Source: Aridibacter sp965216195 (lineage in GTDB: Bacteria > Acidobacteriota > Blastocatellia > Pyrinomonadales > Pyrinomonadaceae). Taken from it: a DNA stretch of 64,000 nucleotides. Location: contig OZ244151.1 in NCBI GenBank assembly GCA_965216195.1, positions 2,790,001-2,854,000 of the forward strand. Direction: 5' to 3'. A program made the position numbers and the translations under genes. Below the pieces are notes generated by a model. That model did not search any database. It saw only the letters and a list, made by a program, of their open reading frames with translations, and had not been told where the DNA came from. Of the stretch, positions 43,913-53,878 are shown piece after piece; the first letter of the stretch is position 1; the number at the start of each line of letters is the position of its first letter.

Positions 43913-45571
43913 TTACGAAACGACCCGCTGCATAATCTGGGTTGTTTGTAGCGCGATTATTATTACCGGGATAGCTCCGATCGCGATCGTTATTCCTGCT
44001 AAAACTTTCAGCCAATAAGACCTCTTGTTCCAAGAAATTTCACTCTGCGTCAGAAGCGGGGGAACGGACGCGAGAAGCGGTAAACCCGTATAGTGCTTCG
44101 CATCTTCGATATTCTGAATCTTGAATAATCTCGGCACCTCGAAAAGTGCGGCGAGAAACAATCCCATCATCAATCCGAGAACTCCACCAAAGGCGGTTAG
44201 CAATTCCCGCTTCGGAGCAACCGGCGAATTTGGTAGGTTGGCCGGATCGACCACAGAAATGGTTTCACCTTGGGCCTTGCTTTCACGGTTTACCTGAAGC
44301 GACGCGTTGTTTCGGGTCTTTTCCAATTCATCGTAGGCTTTTTTAGCCGACTGGTAACGAGCCTCAACCGATTCAAGCAAAACCTTAACACTCGGAATCG
44401 CATTTAGTTTCGACTCAATAACAGCAATCTGCGAGTCATACCCTCGAACCTGGGTTCGCTTACCGGCGATGCGCTGTTCGAGCTGTTCGATCTGTCCTTT
44501 GATCGCAATCTTCTGATTTTCAAGCCCGCGTACTCGTATTTCCGCTTTTCGATCTCCCGAATCTCTTGCAGCAGTTATTCTGCTCTTCCGGCTTTGTTCC
44601 ATTTTTACGAGCTCTTCCTTAAGCTTTGCGATCTTATTTCGGGTCTCAACAACCTTTGGGTGCTTATCCGTGTATTGAAGCTTAAGGTTGTCGAGTTCAG
44701 CATTAAGCCTCGCTCGTTCGCGAACCAGGGAAGCGTAAGCCGGTGAATCTTCAATTCTCGTATTGCGCTTGATATTCTCGACTAAATCCTTCTGACCAAG
44801 TTCTTCGACAGTTCTGATTTCGCGATTAAGCGATTGAATTTGATCGTTGAGTCTTCCTTTCTCCGCGCTCAAACTCTGTATGTCTCGTCCGAGATTCTCT
44901 TCAGCTTTTCGCAAACCTTCGAGTTGGGCGATTAGTCCCTGGCTCGACTCCGGAAGTGTTTCGACGTTTTGGTTCATTATGTCCAAACGTTGCTGTGCGA
45001 GCTCGTCAAGTTCCGTCTTCTTTTGTTCGAGAGCTGTATCTATAAATTCTTGAGTTTCTTTCGCGCGTTGGGTGGAATCAGTAACCTGAGCGCTCACATA
45101 TTTACTTGCAAGCTCCGCTGTAACATTTCTGGCAGCTTCGGGAGTTCGGTCGCGATATCGCAATTCAAAGGAAGCGAGCTTGTTGCGGTCGGTTTTTATA
45201 TATTCAACCTCGATGTTGTTACGCATCTTGTCCACGATCATTTCCATCGGGACGCCGTCATTTCGCTCCATCTCGAAGAGTCTATATTTAGCGATCATGG
45301 GCTCGAGCGACGTTCGACTTTGAACACGTGTACGAATCGTTTGAATACGCTGAGAAACGTCTGCCTCAGAGAGTGACCTAACCACCACGCTTGAGATTGT
45401 CGGCGCGTTAACAGTAAGAACTGTTTTCGATTCGTAGACGCTAGGAAGCTTATAAACAACATAGCCAATCGCTACAGTCATCGTAATAACAGGCAGCAAA
45501 ATCAACCATTTATGGCGTTTTAACATTCCAAAAAATTCGCCGGCTGATCTTTGTCTAAAATCTACACTCAT
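43913..45571 (-). CDS. Wzc/GumC-like polysaccharide chain-length determinant
   Basis: A 552-residue inner-membrane protein: membrane helices near residues 22-44 and at the C-terminus, a Wzz domain outside the membrane, and a long coiled coil (about 180-400). A proline-rich PNSPVAPKRELLTA segment precedes the second helix. It has no fused kinase; the separate CpsD-like kinase is downstream. It sets exopolysaccharide length and connects to the export channel. Confidence 0.93.
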   Translation of the reverse strand: MSVDFRQRSAGEFFGMLKRHKWLILLPVITMTVAIGYVVYKLPSVYESKTVLTVNAPTISSVVVRSLSEADVSQRIQTIRTRVQSRTSLEPMIAKYRLFEMERNDGVPMEMIVDKMRNNIEVEYIKTDRNKLASFELRYRDRTPEAARNVTAELASKYVSAQVTDSTQRAKETQEFIDTALEQKKTELDELAQQRLDIMNQNVETLPESSQGLIAQLEGLRKAEENLGRDIQSLSAEKGRLNDQIQSLNREIRTVEELGQKDLVENIKRNTRIEDSPAYASLVRERARLNAELDNLKLQYTDKHPKVVETRNKIAKLKEELVKMEQSRKSRITAARDSGDRKAEIRVRGLENQKIAIKGQIEQLEQRIAGKRTQVRGYDSQIAVIESKLNAIPSVKVLLESVEARYQSAKKAYDELEKTRNNASLQVNRESKAQGETISVVDPANLPNSPVAPKRELLTAFGGVLGLMMGLFLAALFEVPRLFKIQNIEDAKHYTGLPLLASVPPLLTQSEISWNKRSYWLKVLAGITIAIGAIPVIIIALQTTQIMQRVVS

Positions 45572-45606
45572 CTTTCTACCTCTCCTCTACCTTCGCTCTT
45601 CTACTG

Positions 45607-45849
45607 TTATTCCTCGTTTACGCTTAAGTGAGCTTCCAAAAATTCCGCGCGCGTTTCGCCAGCGCCTACAAAATTTCTCACAGGTTCCTCTTCTGGAAAC
45701 GTTGCGTCTTCAAACCGCGTTAAAAACCATCGCATTCCGACTGCAAGCGCGATCAACGAAATTCCAAATACAAGCATCGCCAGCGACTCCGGCAAAACGC
45801 CCAAAAATAATTCTGAGTTCTCAAAAATGAATAAAACCATAATGTCCAT
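45607..45849 (-). CDS. Small membrane protein with a PEP-CTERM-like motif
   Basis: An 80-residue protein. P20-E21-S22 is followed by a 17-residue hydrophobic helix (LAMLVFGISLIALAVGM) and then R40, which looks like a PEP-CTERM sorting signal. However, a further 40-residue polar tail follows, so it is not a standard C-terminal signal. It lies inside the exosortase cluster between the PrsT-like lipoprotein and the GumC-like gene. It may be an odd exosortase substrate or just a small membrane protein. Confidence 0.6.
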   Translation of the reverse strand: MDIMVLFIFENSELFLGVLPESLAMLVFGISLIALAVGMRWFLTRFEDATFPEEEPVRNFVGAGETRAEFLEAHLSVNEE

Positions 45850-45866
45850 AGAGCCTGTAAGTGTGA

Positions 45867-48248
45867 TTAGCTCCCCTCCAAAACGTTTCTGGCAGCTTTA
45901 ATTTCATTGGGCGCAAGACTATTTCCACCGCTTCTCAGCGCAGCGGCAACTTCTCGTCTCCCCGATGCCTTATCTCCGGAAGAGGCAAGCGCCATCCCAA
46001 GCCGCAAACGGTATCCTGCATTTGAGGATCTTCCATATTTTCGGGCATCAGCTTCGTCAACCGCGACCGCCTGTTTGAAACTTTCCACCGCCTGCAGATA
46101 AAAGCCCTTCTTATAGTTGACCCAGCCAAGCGTGTCGTAGAAGCCCGCTACTCCTTTGTTTTTCTTTACGGTCTCCTGCGCTAGCCTCAATGCTTCGTCA
46201 ATATTTCCGCGATTTTGATCCGCCATCAACCAGGCTAAATTGTTAGCTGCGATTGCGGTTCCCGGCGAAATTTCTAAAGCTTTCCGATAATGCTTTTCTG
46301 AAGCGTCAAAATTTTCCTTCCCGTCTTCAATCATCCCCATCAGGGTGTAAATCGATGCAGATGGCTTTTTATCTACAATTTTCTGGTATTGCTCAAGAGC
46401 CGCGTCAGCTTGTTTTTTTGCAAACAAAAGGGCTGCGTAAGCTGAATACGCTGGAAGATATTCGTCGTTAATTTCGATTGCTTTATTGAGCTCCGCTTCG
46501 GCGGCGTCAAAATTCCCCTCCGCAACAAAAATGTCAGATTTCAAATAATGTAAGGATGGTAAAACTTTTTTATCTTCAGCCTTTTGCGAGATCTTCTCGT
46601 CTACCTTCGCGCGAGCACTATTAAATTCGCGCCGCTTGGTCAGCATCAAAACCGCGCCACTTAAAGCATCGAAACTCTCCGGCTCGATATTTAACGCGCC
46701 TTCGTAAAGTTCGAGCGCTCGAGCAGTATCGTTTTTCGCGACGTAAATTCTTGCGAGATTAATTTTCGCTCCCGCAGAATTTGGTGACAGGTTCGCTACC
46801 TTTGACAGATCAGCCTCAGCCTCAGCCAAATTGCCAAGTCGGAGTTGCGCAATTCCCCGAGCCGTAATTCCACGTATTCGAAGACCCTCGAGTTCCTGTG
46901 CGTTATAGGCATCAGTTGCAAACGCCCTCGAAATCCGCTTGATCAATTTATTCGACTCCTGGAGAGCGACCTCCGGCTCATTTCCAAGAAAAGCAGCCTG
47001 AATCTTGAGCAAGCCTGTACGGCGATACTTAGGATGGAAGCGTTCGAGATCATTGATAAACGAACGTGCCTGATCAACCTGTCCGAGAGCGAGCCTCGCC
47101 TGACTCATATAAAACAGCGCACTTTGCAAGCTCGGTTGTTTCTTAAGAACTTCCTCTAAATCCTTTACGGCTTCTTCAGCGTTGTTTTCCTGAAGTTTCA
47201 CGCGCGCTCTGAGCATAAGCGCCTCAGCGTCTGTATCGTTTACCGAAAGCAGTATTTCAAGCTGTTCGTTTACTTTTTCAAGATCTTTTCGTCCGAGATA
47301 AATTTCGGCGAGCTTGTATCGCGCGCGCGCGTAATCCGACTGCTCGTCTAAAATTCCATCGTAAACCTTTATTGCATCGTCTTCCCGATTTACTAGCGAA
47401 TAAAAACTCGCCAGGTCCATTCGGCTTTCCGGACTGTTTTCCTGAACCTCAACTAAATCCTTGTAAGCCTTTTCAGCCTTCTCTACCTGTCTTTGGGCTA
47501 AGTAGTGGGAAGCAAGCGCCTCACGCGCCTCGATATTTTTTGGCTCAACTTCAATTGCCTTTAGAAACTGTGCTTCGGATTCACCAGCGCGATTAGAGTA
47601 AGTTAAAAACCGCCCGTATTCGATATAGCCAAGCGCGCGTTTTTCGTTAACCGAAATCGCCCTTTGAATCGTTTCTTCGGCGCTTCCGCTCTTATTGATC
47701 TTCATATAGAAGCGTGCAAGAGCGAGATATGATTCGGTTCGATTCTTGTCTAGCGATATTGCATGATTAAGAACGCTTACAACTTCAGATTCAGGTTTTC
47801 CCTTAGTAGATAAAATACTCGCTCTTAAGATATGCGCCTCAATGAAGTTTTTATCGCGTTTAAGAACGTCATCCAGCGTAGCTTCGGCGTCCTGAATTTG
47901 GGGTGGAGTAAAGAGTAGGTAATAGTTACCAAGCTTAACCTTCGCCTCCAGATTGTCCGGTGCTAGCTCCGTAACTTTCTTCAATTCTTGTGCTGTTTCA
48001 AGGAATTTGCCCTGCTTTTCATACGAACGAGCCAGTCCCCAATGGGCTTCAGAAGAACTCTCATCGATTTCGGCCGCAGCGCGAAACTGTATTTCGGCCT
48101 CTTGATACCGACGCTTTTCTAGAAATTCTTCGCCTCTTTCAAGGTGACTTTGAAGGGATTGACCGCAGGATGCGAAAAGGAAGATTACCCCGCTTACGAG
48201 GGTTATCAGAATAAATCTGTAACTTAATTTTAGGCACTCAGCACTCAT
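45867..48248 (-). CDS. TPR-repeat lipoprotein of the exosortase system (PrsT-like)
   Basis: A 793-residue protein from ATG 48248 (a longer frame starts at 48299). The signal peptide ends in the lipobox FASC, with Cys28 as lipid site. About 20 TPR units fill the rest (for example EAHWGLARSYEKQGKFLETA). This matches the PEP-CTERM system TPR lipoproteins. It probably scaffolds polysaccharide or protein sorting machinery at the periplasmic face. Confidence 0.92.
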   Translation of the reverse strand: MSAECLKLSYRFILITLVSGVIFLFASCGQSLQSHLERGEEFLEKRRYQEAEIQFRAAAEIDESSSEAHWGLARSYEKQGKFLETAQELKKVTELAPDNLEAKVKLGNYYLLFTPPQIQDAEATLDDVLKRDKNFIEAHILRASILSTKGKPESEVVSVLNHAISLDKNRTESYLALARFYMKINKSGSAEETIQRAISVNEKRALGYIEYGRFLTYSNRAGESEAQFLKAIEVEPKNIEAREALASHYLAQRQVEKAEKAYKDLVEVQENSPESRMDLASFYSLVNREDDAIKVYDGILDEQSDYARARYKLAEIYLGRKDLEKVNEQLEILLSVNDTDAEALMLRARVKLQENNAEEAVKDLEEVLKKQPSLQSALFYMSQARLALGQVDQARSFINDLERFHPKYRRTGLLKIQAAFLGNEPEVALQESNKLIKRISRAFATDAYNAQELEGLRIRGITARGIAQLRLGNLAEAEADLSKVANLSPNSAGAKINLARIYVAKNDTARALELYEGALNIEPESFDALSGAVLMLTKRREFNSARAKVDEKISQKAEDKKVLPSLHYLKSDIFVAEGNFDAAEAELNKAIEINDEYLPAYSAYAALLFAKKQADAALEQYQKIVDKKPSASIYTLMGMIEDGKENFDASEKHYRKALEISPGTAIAANNLAWLMADQNRGNIDEALRLAQETVKKNKGVAGFYDTLGWVNYKKGFYLQAVESFKQAVAVDEADARKYGRSSNAGYRLRLGMALASSGDKASGRREVAAALRSGGNSLAPNEIKAARNVLEGS

Positions 48249-48299
48249 ATTTAAAAATTCGGGCATTTGTCCTGCGCTTTTTTTTGATAGTCGGGGCAA

Positions 48300-48618
48300 T
48301 CGACTCTCTAAACTTCTGTTAAACGCTAAATTTATTATGTTTAAGGGGGCAATCCTTATTCAACAAGATAAACTTCTGTAATTTTCAAGCTATCAAAAAC
48401 TGATAAGTTACTTATTTACAACAGTAACCTGTCGATTCTCACCGACATTTAAAGAAAATGTGTAATTGACCCGAGATTTCAGAAAAATCATCCTAAATCA
48501 GCAAAAATAAACAAGTTAAAGACAAAAGAACTCAGCATACTCAACCAACGAGCACACACACAATTAGCAGTTTTTGGGGAAAAATGATTATAGCGGATAA
48601 TTTCGATTTCACAAACAA
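48300..48618. other. Gene-free gap inside the exosortase cluster
   Basis: About 320 bp of A+T-rich sequence between epsI and the TPR lipoprotein gene. It probably carries a promoter for the downstream EPS genes; I found no clear -35/-10 pair, sigma-54 site or terminator. Confidence 0.35.
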
Positions 48619-49266
48619 TTATTCGGGAACAAAATCACTCAGTTGTTCGGCCGTTTCGGCTGCCAGATCAATTGCAGCGTCGGTCGCAACCTTTTCAGAG
48701 CTACCTACTCCAGTCATAACACGGATCATAGAGCCATCCGAACGCCGTCGCGAAACACTATCAAAAACCGTGTAAATTTTGTCGTAATACTCGCTCGCGA
48801 CCGTTCGTCCACGTCCCTGATACCAATAGATCATCACTTCCTTATATTTACCGTTTTCGATAATGTAGCGGTTAGCCTCAAAAGTCTTGCCGCCAGAAAG
48901 CGGTATTGTAACAAGCCCTGGGCTCCGCATCTGCCACCCGGAGCCGGGCAAACAATTCTGAGGGCTGTGATATGTCGCGCCGGTTTTCTGGGACGCATAA
49001 TAGCCGATATATAGATTCGCCCGTCTTCCATTTTTTACGTAATCACGCATTACATAGTCGGAAGTCTTCAAAACACTCTCAGTCTGCTCGGAAAATTTAA
49101 TGTCGCCTCCCTTTTGATTCCATTCTCCCAGTTTTGAAGGAATTCCGCTCAGGTCTTTGCGTTCTACTTTTGCTTCACCACGCTGCTCAAACCAATTGAT
49201 AAACAATCCGCCGGAAAGCAGTACGCCAAGCAATAACCAGAATTTGAAGTCGCTAGTTTTTTTCAT
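48619..49266 (-). CDS. epsI: EpsI-type exosortase-associated protein
   Basis: A 215-residue protein with an N-terminal membrane helix and the EpsI/DUF3485 domain. The YHSPQNCLPGSGW motif (about residues 99-111) holds the conserved Cys and is diagnostic. In many exosortases this domain is fused to the C-terminus; here it is a separate gene 3 bp downstream of the exosortase. It presumably assists exopolysaccharide-linked sorting. Confidence 0.93.
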   Translation of the reverse strand: MKKTSDFKFWLLLGVLLSGGLFINWFEQRGEAKVERKDLSGIPSKLGEWNQKGGDIKFSEQTESVLKTSDYVMRDYVKNGRRANLYIGYYASQKTGATYHSPQNCLPGSGWQMRSPGLVTIPLSGGKTFEANRYIIENGKYKEVMIYWYQGRGRTVASEYYDKIYTVFDSVSRRRSDGSMIRVMTGVGSSEKVATDAAIDLAAETAEQLSDFVPE

Positions 49267-49269
49267 ATA

Positions 49270-50190
49270 TTAAGCCTCTTCAAACCTTCGAAAAATCCGA
49301 ACCAAAAGAAAATTGAGCACTATCAAAATCACAAGCGCCGCAAGATAAACAATCCACCCGGCAAAGTCATGAACAAAACCTTCGGTAGCCTTTTTGCCGT
49401 AATAATAAGTCAAAACCCCGGTCGCCGTTACGCGTCCTGCATTTGTAATGATCGCGATCGGAATCGCCGAAAACATAAGGATCGCACCACGCCAAAAGTC
49501 CAGATCATTTAAAAAGGATAACCATCCGCCCGCCGCTTTTGATGTATTTCTTCTTGTAAAATATACCAGAATTAATGCGAGCGTCATCAGAGTCATCAAA
49601 GACCTAATCCCACTGCAAGCTTCCACAACTTCAAGCGCAATTATCTGCGTGGCATTTTGGGGCAAAATTTCTATAACATTTCCTTTTCTAACCGTCGGAA
49701 CCTCAAATACACGGATCCCCCAAACGGCAATTTGCGAAGCGTAAATCTGCAAAGGGAATGCGATTTTGTTAAAAATGATCTGGGGAACTGGGATCGCTAA
49801 AAGGAATAAAATGAAAGGAATCGCAAGATATTGCAGTATTTTGGCGCCAAAGAAATAAATGATGATCCCGGCCGCCATCAGCACTAAAGAGATTCTTTGC
49901 ACGAAGAGTTCAGCGCCTAAAGAGCCACCCAAAAGCATTATCAAGGCGATTAAAACCAATCCGCCGCCAATCAAAAACGAGGGCTTGCCGACCGCCTTTT
50001 TTAGGTCATCAAAATTAATCCAAACAATGTAGCCTATGATAAACGGCACGAGCAGGCCGTGGGAATAGTTTTCGTCCACCCACCAGTGTTGAACCAAACG
50101 GCTCAAAACTGTTGCGTACAAAAACACCGCCGCCAAAACGATTAGAATCGGTCGCCAAAGCTTACTAAAATTTAAGTCAGTTGATTTCAT
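49270..50190 (-). CDS. Exosortase (transpeptidase-like integral membrane protein)
   Basis: A 306-residue protein with eight or so membrane helices. The catalytic triad of the family is visible: C192 in EVVEACSGIRSL, R253 in TNAGRV and H274 in VHDFAGW. Exosortases cleave PEP-CTERM signals and attach proteins to the envelope or to polysaccharide. Its neighbours (EpsI, PrsT-like protein, EPS genes) match the XrtA-type loci, but the subclass is uncertain. No ordinary PEP-CTERM substrate is present in the window. Confidence 0.95.
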   Translation of the reverse strand: MKSTDLNFSKLWRPILIVLAAVFLYATVLSRLVQHWWVDENYSHGLLVPFIIGYIVWINFDDLKKAVGKPSFLIGGGLVLIALIMLLGGSLGAELFVQRISLVLMAAGIIIYFFGAKILQYLAIPFILFLLAIPVPQIIFNKIAFPLQIYASQIAVWGIRVFEVPTVRKGNVIEILPQNATQIIALEVVEACSGIRSLMTLMTLALILVYFTRRNTSKAAGGWLSFLNDLDFWRGAILMFSAIPIAIITNAGRVTATGVLTYYYGKKATEGFVHDFAGWIVYLAALVILIVLNFLLVRIFRRFEEA

Positions 50191-50266
50191 CTACCGCTCA
50201 CAACTACGGAGGTAGAAAACGAATAATTATCCGTGTTTTCCGTTTGTCCTGTAAATTATAGCAAAC

Positions 50267-51166
50267 TCACTTCCGGCGTTTGAGGATAAAATCGGCTATT
50301 TCGGACAAAATAGGGGTAGGTCTTTCGATTTTAGCAAGCTCAGCCAGTGCTCTTGAATGAACTTCCAGCGCAAACTTTTTGCTTTGATCGATGCCGCAAA
50401 TTGAGGGGTACGTAGCTTTTTTCGATTGTTCGTCTTTTCCGGCGGTCTTACCCAATACTTCTGTACTCTGCGTTACATCCAACAGATCGTCGGTTATTTG
50501 GAAGAGTAGTCCTACATCTCCGGCGTAACGAGTGACCGCTTCAAGCTCGTGTTCATTAGCGTTTGCAATGATCGCTGCCGAACGCGCACATGCCTCGATT
50601 ATCGCACCGGTTTTCTCTCGGTGTATCTTTTCCAAATCATCGGTTGATATTTCTTTGCCTTCGGATTCGAGATCGAGATGCTGTCCTGAAACCATTCCGC
50701 TGGGAGTCGCTGCTGCCGAGGCAATCTCCGAAACGAGTCTCACCCGCACGTCTGCGTTTAACGATTCGTCATCCGCAACAGTCTTAAACGCCATCGTTTC
50801 AAGCGCATCGCCCGCCAAAATCGCCGTTGCTTCTCCATACTTCACGTGGCAGGTTTCGATCCCGCGTCGTAAATCGTCATCATCCATCGCCGGTAAGTCG
50901 TCGTGAATCAGCGAATACGTGTGAATCATTTCAATCGCTGCCGCAACGTTCAGAAGCTTTTTGTCTTCAACTCCAAAAGTCTTTCCAACCGCGAAAACAA
51001 ACGCGGGGCGAAAACGTTTGCCTCCTGCAAAGAGACTGTGTCGGATTGCTTGATGAAGTTTCGTAGGTTCAACATCTGCGGCAGGAACAATTTCGTCGAG
51101 TTTTACATTGACTAGCTTGACGCAGTCTCCTATGAAGCTGCGCAAGTTTTTGGCTTCGGGCATCAT
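50267..51166 (-). CDS. ispA: Polyprenyl (farnesyl/geranylgeranyl) diphosphate synthase
   Basis: A 299-residue prenyltransferase that joins isopentenyl diphosphate to allylic diphosphates. The first aspartate-rich motif is DDLPAMDDDDLRRG (about 93-106) and the second is ITDDLLD. The short-chain type by the pattern before the first motif. It stands 76 bp upstream of the exosortase and supplies precursors of undecaprenyl and quinones; this may be coincidental. Confidence 0.93.
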   Translation of the reverse strand: MMPEAKNLRSFIGDCVKLVNVKLDEIVPAADVEPTKLHQAIRHSLFAGGKRFRPAFVFAVGKTFGVEDKKLLNVAAAIEMIHTYSLIHDDLPAMDDDDLRRGIETCHVKYGEATAILAGDALETMAFKTVADDESLNADVRVRLVSEIASAAATPSGMVSGQHLDLESEGKEISTDDLEKIHREKTGAIIEACARSAAIIANANEHELEAVTRYAGDVGLLFQITDDLLDVTQSTEVLGKTAGKDEQSKKATYPSICGIDQSKKFALEVHSRALAELAKIERPTPILSEIADFILKRRK

Positions 51167-51269
51167 TGAGACTGATTGTGAGGTAATTTCAAAATGATTT
51201 CAATATGCGAATTCACACGTGAAATAAGGGTCGCGTATATTTCACAAAACGTGGGAGAAGTTTCCAATA

Positions 51270-52070
51270 CTAAAAAGTCAGATAATACATTTCTTTCTTA
51301 ATGCTTGGATCCTTTAAACGTCGGAACTTTACTAGACTTTCGTTTTCCGCTGCGCATGGAAGCGGAGTTTTTATTCCCGTGCCGTCTTGTTTGAATTGCA
51401 ATTTGTTGAATGCTTTTTTCGTATTTATGCAAAGATTTTGGTCACCTTCGCCGCCCCTCCAATACAGAGACTCATCCCCATAGTATGTTCTTGCATAATA
51501 AAAAGTTCTCGGAAACGTGCCGTAAGGGATATTCTGTTTCTCCTTGAGACGTTTGCTTACGGGGATATTTTTGCATTCTCCCTTATCAACATTCCACCAG
51601 CCTTCCGTCCACGTTCCATAATTGGTCTCAAAACCCAAGACGAAATAAACTTTGCCAGGAAACCGCGTATTACAAACTCTCAAGGTGTATTTTTTTCGAA
51701 TATTCTTAAACCGGCTAAAGCCAAACCTTCCGCCCGTTCCAATAATTATTTTCCCGGTATCAGCGGGCAAATCGCGAGCGTAGAGGTATTTATCAAAAAC
51801 TTTCCTTACCTTGTAAATCTTTACTTTAAACGGCGTAAAAACGCCTTTGCGATTCCACATTATTGATTCGCCTTTTTTTAGTTCGACGCACCCGATTGCA
51901 AATAAGGTGATCGTCTTCGGCTTGTGCATACATATTTTCCTGGTCTCGCCGGAGTTATTTTTAATTGAAACTGGCGGATTTGTTTCCAAACTCTGAGCTG
52001 AAGCCAAATTTGAGAAAATCAAATTACTGCATATTAATAAAGCCAGATACAGAAATGCTGTCTTTTTCAT
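51270..52070 (-). CDS. Secreted DUF1036-like protein
   Basis: A 266-residue protein with a signal peptide (about 1-26, ASA-QS). Residues about 128-180 (LRVCNTRFPGKVYFVLGFE, then TEGWWNVDKGECKNI) match the DUF1036 pattern of an aromatic GWW with paired cysteines. The N-terminal part repeats a similar theme (NNSGETRKICMHK). Function is unknown; such proteins are often predicted periplasmic. It is monocistronic with 100-160 bp gaps at either side. Confidence 0.75.
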   Translation of the reverse strand: MKKTAFLYLALLICSNLIFSNLASAQSLETNPPVSIKNNSGETRKICMHKPKTITLFAIGCVELKKGESIMWNRKGVFTPFKVKIYKVRKVFDKYLYARDLPADTGKIIIGTGGRFGFSRFKNIRKKYTLRVCNTRFPGKVYFVLGFETNYGTWTEGWWNVDKGECKNIPVSKRLKEKQNIPYGTFPRTFYYARTYYGDESLYWRGGEGDQNLCINTKKAFNKLQFKQDGTGIKTPLPCAAENESLVKFRRLKDPSIKKEMYYLTF

Positions 52071-52233
52071 AAAAAGTTATTCCTCTAAATATCTACTATT
52101 GATTCTTGAGTATAAAGCACTCGGGGAAGAGTTGTTAGATGAACGGCAACTCGAAAATTTCTTGCATAAGAAAAATTAAACATGAAGTAACTAATGCAGA
52201 AACACGCACGAAGTAAGTGTGTTTTTCCTGACT

Positions 52234-52923
52234 TTACTTATAACTAATTGGATCTTCAGCGTTCGCCTGCCTAAATCCCCGCAAACGTAACGCACAGGAA
52301 TCGCAAGTGCCACATGCCAATTCTTCATTCCGGTAGCAAGACCACGTGAGATGAAGCGGCGCACCTAGTTTATTTCCTTTTTTTATAATTTCTGCTTTGC
52401 TTAGATCAATAATCGGCGTTTTGATTTTAACATCCGTACCAGGCTTCGTTCCTCTTTCAATGGTTAGCTCAAATGCTTTAAAAAACTCAGGTCGGCAGTC
52501 AGGATAACCGCTCGAGTCCTCCGCGACCGCCCCTATATAAATCGACTCCGCGCCGATCACCTCAGCCCAACTCACCGCAATTGCAAGCATATTCGCATTG
52601 CGAAAAGGTACATAGCTGGTTGGGATCTCTTGCGATTCCAAATCCGCTTCCGTCACCTCGATATTTTCATCCGTTAAAGAAGAACCTCCAATTTTCGCCA
52701 AGTATTCAATCGAAACATCCAAACGCTTTTCTACGCCGTAGAAATCCGCTATATCGTTAAACGCTTTTCGCTCGCGCGCTTCTGTTTTTTGTCCGTACGA
52801 AACATGAAGAAACGCGAGCGCGTCATTTTCCCGTTTTGCAATTGCTGCGGTCACGCACGAATCCATGCCACCTGAAACAAGACAGACTGCTATTGAACTA
52901 TCCCTTTCTCGACCCTCACTCAT
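52234..52923 (-). CDS. queC: 7-cyano-7-deazaguanine synthase
   Basis: Converts 7-carboxy-7-deazaguanine to preQ0 in queuosine biosynthesis, using ATP and ammonia. The PP-loop is SGGMDS (17-22), and the C-terminal zinc site is SCYRNEELACGTCDSC. It follows queE by 74 bp; a CTTTGCG-type repeat occupies that gap and gives the 5' leader. Confidence 0.95.
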   Translation of the reverse strand: MSEGRERDSSIAVCLVSGGMDSCVTAAIAKRENDALAFLHVSYGQKTEARERKAFNDIADFYGVEKRLDVSIEYLAKIGGSSLTDENIEVTEADLESQEIPTSYVPFRNANMLAIAVSWAEVIGAESIYIGAVAEDSSGYPDCRPEFFKAFELTIERGTKPGTDVKIKTPIIDLSKAEIIKKGNKLGAPLHLTWSCYRNEELACGTCDSCALRLRGFRQANAEDPISYK

Positions 52924-52931
52924 CTTTTTTG

Positions 52932-52957
52932 ACTTTGCGCTCTTTGCGCCTTTGCGG
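52932..52957. repeat. CTTTGCG-type dispersed repeat upstream of queC
   Basis: CTTTGCGCTCTTTGCGCCTT followed by TGCGGG, three units in the short queE-queC gap. The same words appear within rluD (2200-2222, 2296-2318) and, degenerate, over the lgt stop codon. Confidence 0.75.
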
Positions 52958-52997
52958 GTAAATTTCCAACAAAGTCGTAGAGATTTTAATAAGTAAT

Positions 52998-53645
52998 CTA
53001 TACCCCTCTGGTATTCGCCCCCCAGACATACTTGTGAATTTGTAAATTGAGACGAACTTTCAAATTGCTTTGTAAAACCGATTCCACTATTTTCTTCAAA
53101 TGCTCTGTTTCAAAAACGGGCGAAATCAAAATTGCTTTCGAGCTTTTTTCAAGATCGTATTTCCTTATAATTCCCTTTGCAAATTCCCAATCCTCCAAAT
53201 CCGCGACAACAAATTTCACTTCATCTTTATCCGGATCTAAACGCTCTAAATTCTCCCAATGATTTCCTTCTGCCTCCCCGGATGCCGGACATTTCACATC
53301 CAAAATAATAGCTGCTCTCCCATCCACTTCTTTAGTCGAAACGAATCCGCCCGTTTCGATCAAAACCTCGTAACCCTTATCGCAAAGCTCCCTAATAAAG
53401 GGAAAAACGTTTTTCTGCGCAAGCGGTTCGCCACCTGTTACTTCAACCAAATCGCACCCGAATTCTTCAAGTTTTGCGAAAATATCTTTAAACGAAATCT
53501 TCTCGCCGCCCGTAAACGTGTATTCCGAATCGCACCAAACACAACGCATCGGGCAACCGGTCAAACGTATAAAACTACACGGGCGTCCCGCGTGGGTTGA
53601 TTCTCCCTGAATCGAATGAAAAATCTCGGTGATTCGTAAATCCAT
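52998..53645 (-). CDS. queE: 7-carboxy-7-deazaguanine synthase (radical SAM)
   Basis: A 215-residue radical SAM enzyme of the queuosine pathway. The 4Fe-4S cluster motif is C31-x3-C35-x2-C38 (CPMRCVWC), the short form of the family. SIQGES at residues 11-16 and EVTGGEP are also characteristic. It acts before QueC, whose gene follows. Confidence 0.95.
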   Translation of the reverse strand: MDLRITEIFHSIQGESTHAGRPCSFIRLTGCPMRCVWCDSEYTFTGGEKISFKDIFAKLEEFGCDLVEVTGGEPLAQKNVFPFIRELCDKGYEVLIETGGFVSTKEVDGRAAIILDVKCPASGEAEGNHWENLERLDPDKDEVKFVVADLEDWEFAKGIIRKYDLEKSSKAILISPVFETEHLKKIVESVLQSNLKVRLNLQIHKYVWGANTRGV

Positions 53646-53653
53646 AGATTCAG

Positions 53654-53806
53654 CCGCGGATCTGCACGGATAAACGCAGATCAGAACAATGGAAAAAAAA
53701 TAATTCTCGCGACCAAAAACCTGAGACTAAAGTCGTCTCTCCCGTTTTCGGAATTTCGTCTTACCCCTATTTTATCTTATCCGCGTCCTTCCGCGTTAAT
53801 CCGCGG
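53654..53806. repeat. Inverted repeat, CCGCGGATxxACGC family
   Basis: The left arm (53654-53681, CCGCGGATCTGCACGGATAA...) and the right arm (53777-53806), whose complement begins CCGCGGATTAACGCGG, are inverted copies in the divergent queE/pepP gap. No gene is in this gap. Confidence 0.65.
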
Positions 53807-53878
53807 CAAACAATTCGGGCTTCTTTTCCACACCGCCTATTTGCGTTAAACTTCTCTTATTCATTCAGGAGAAAATTT

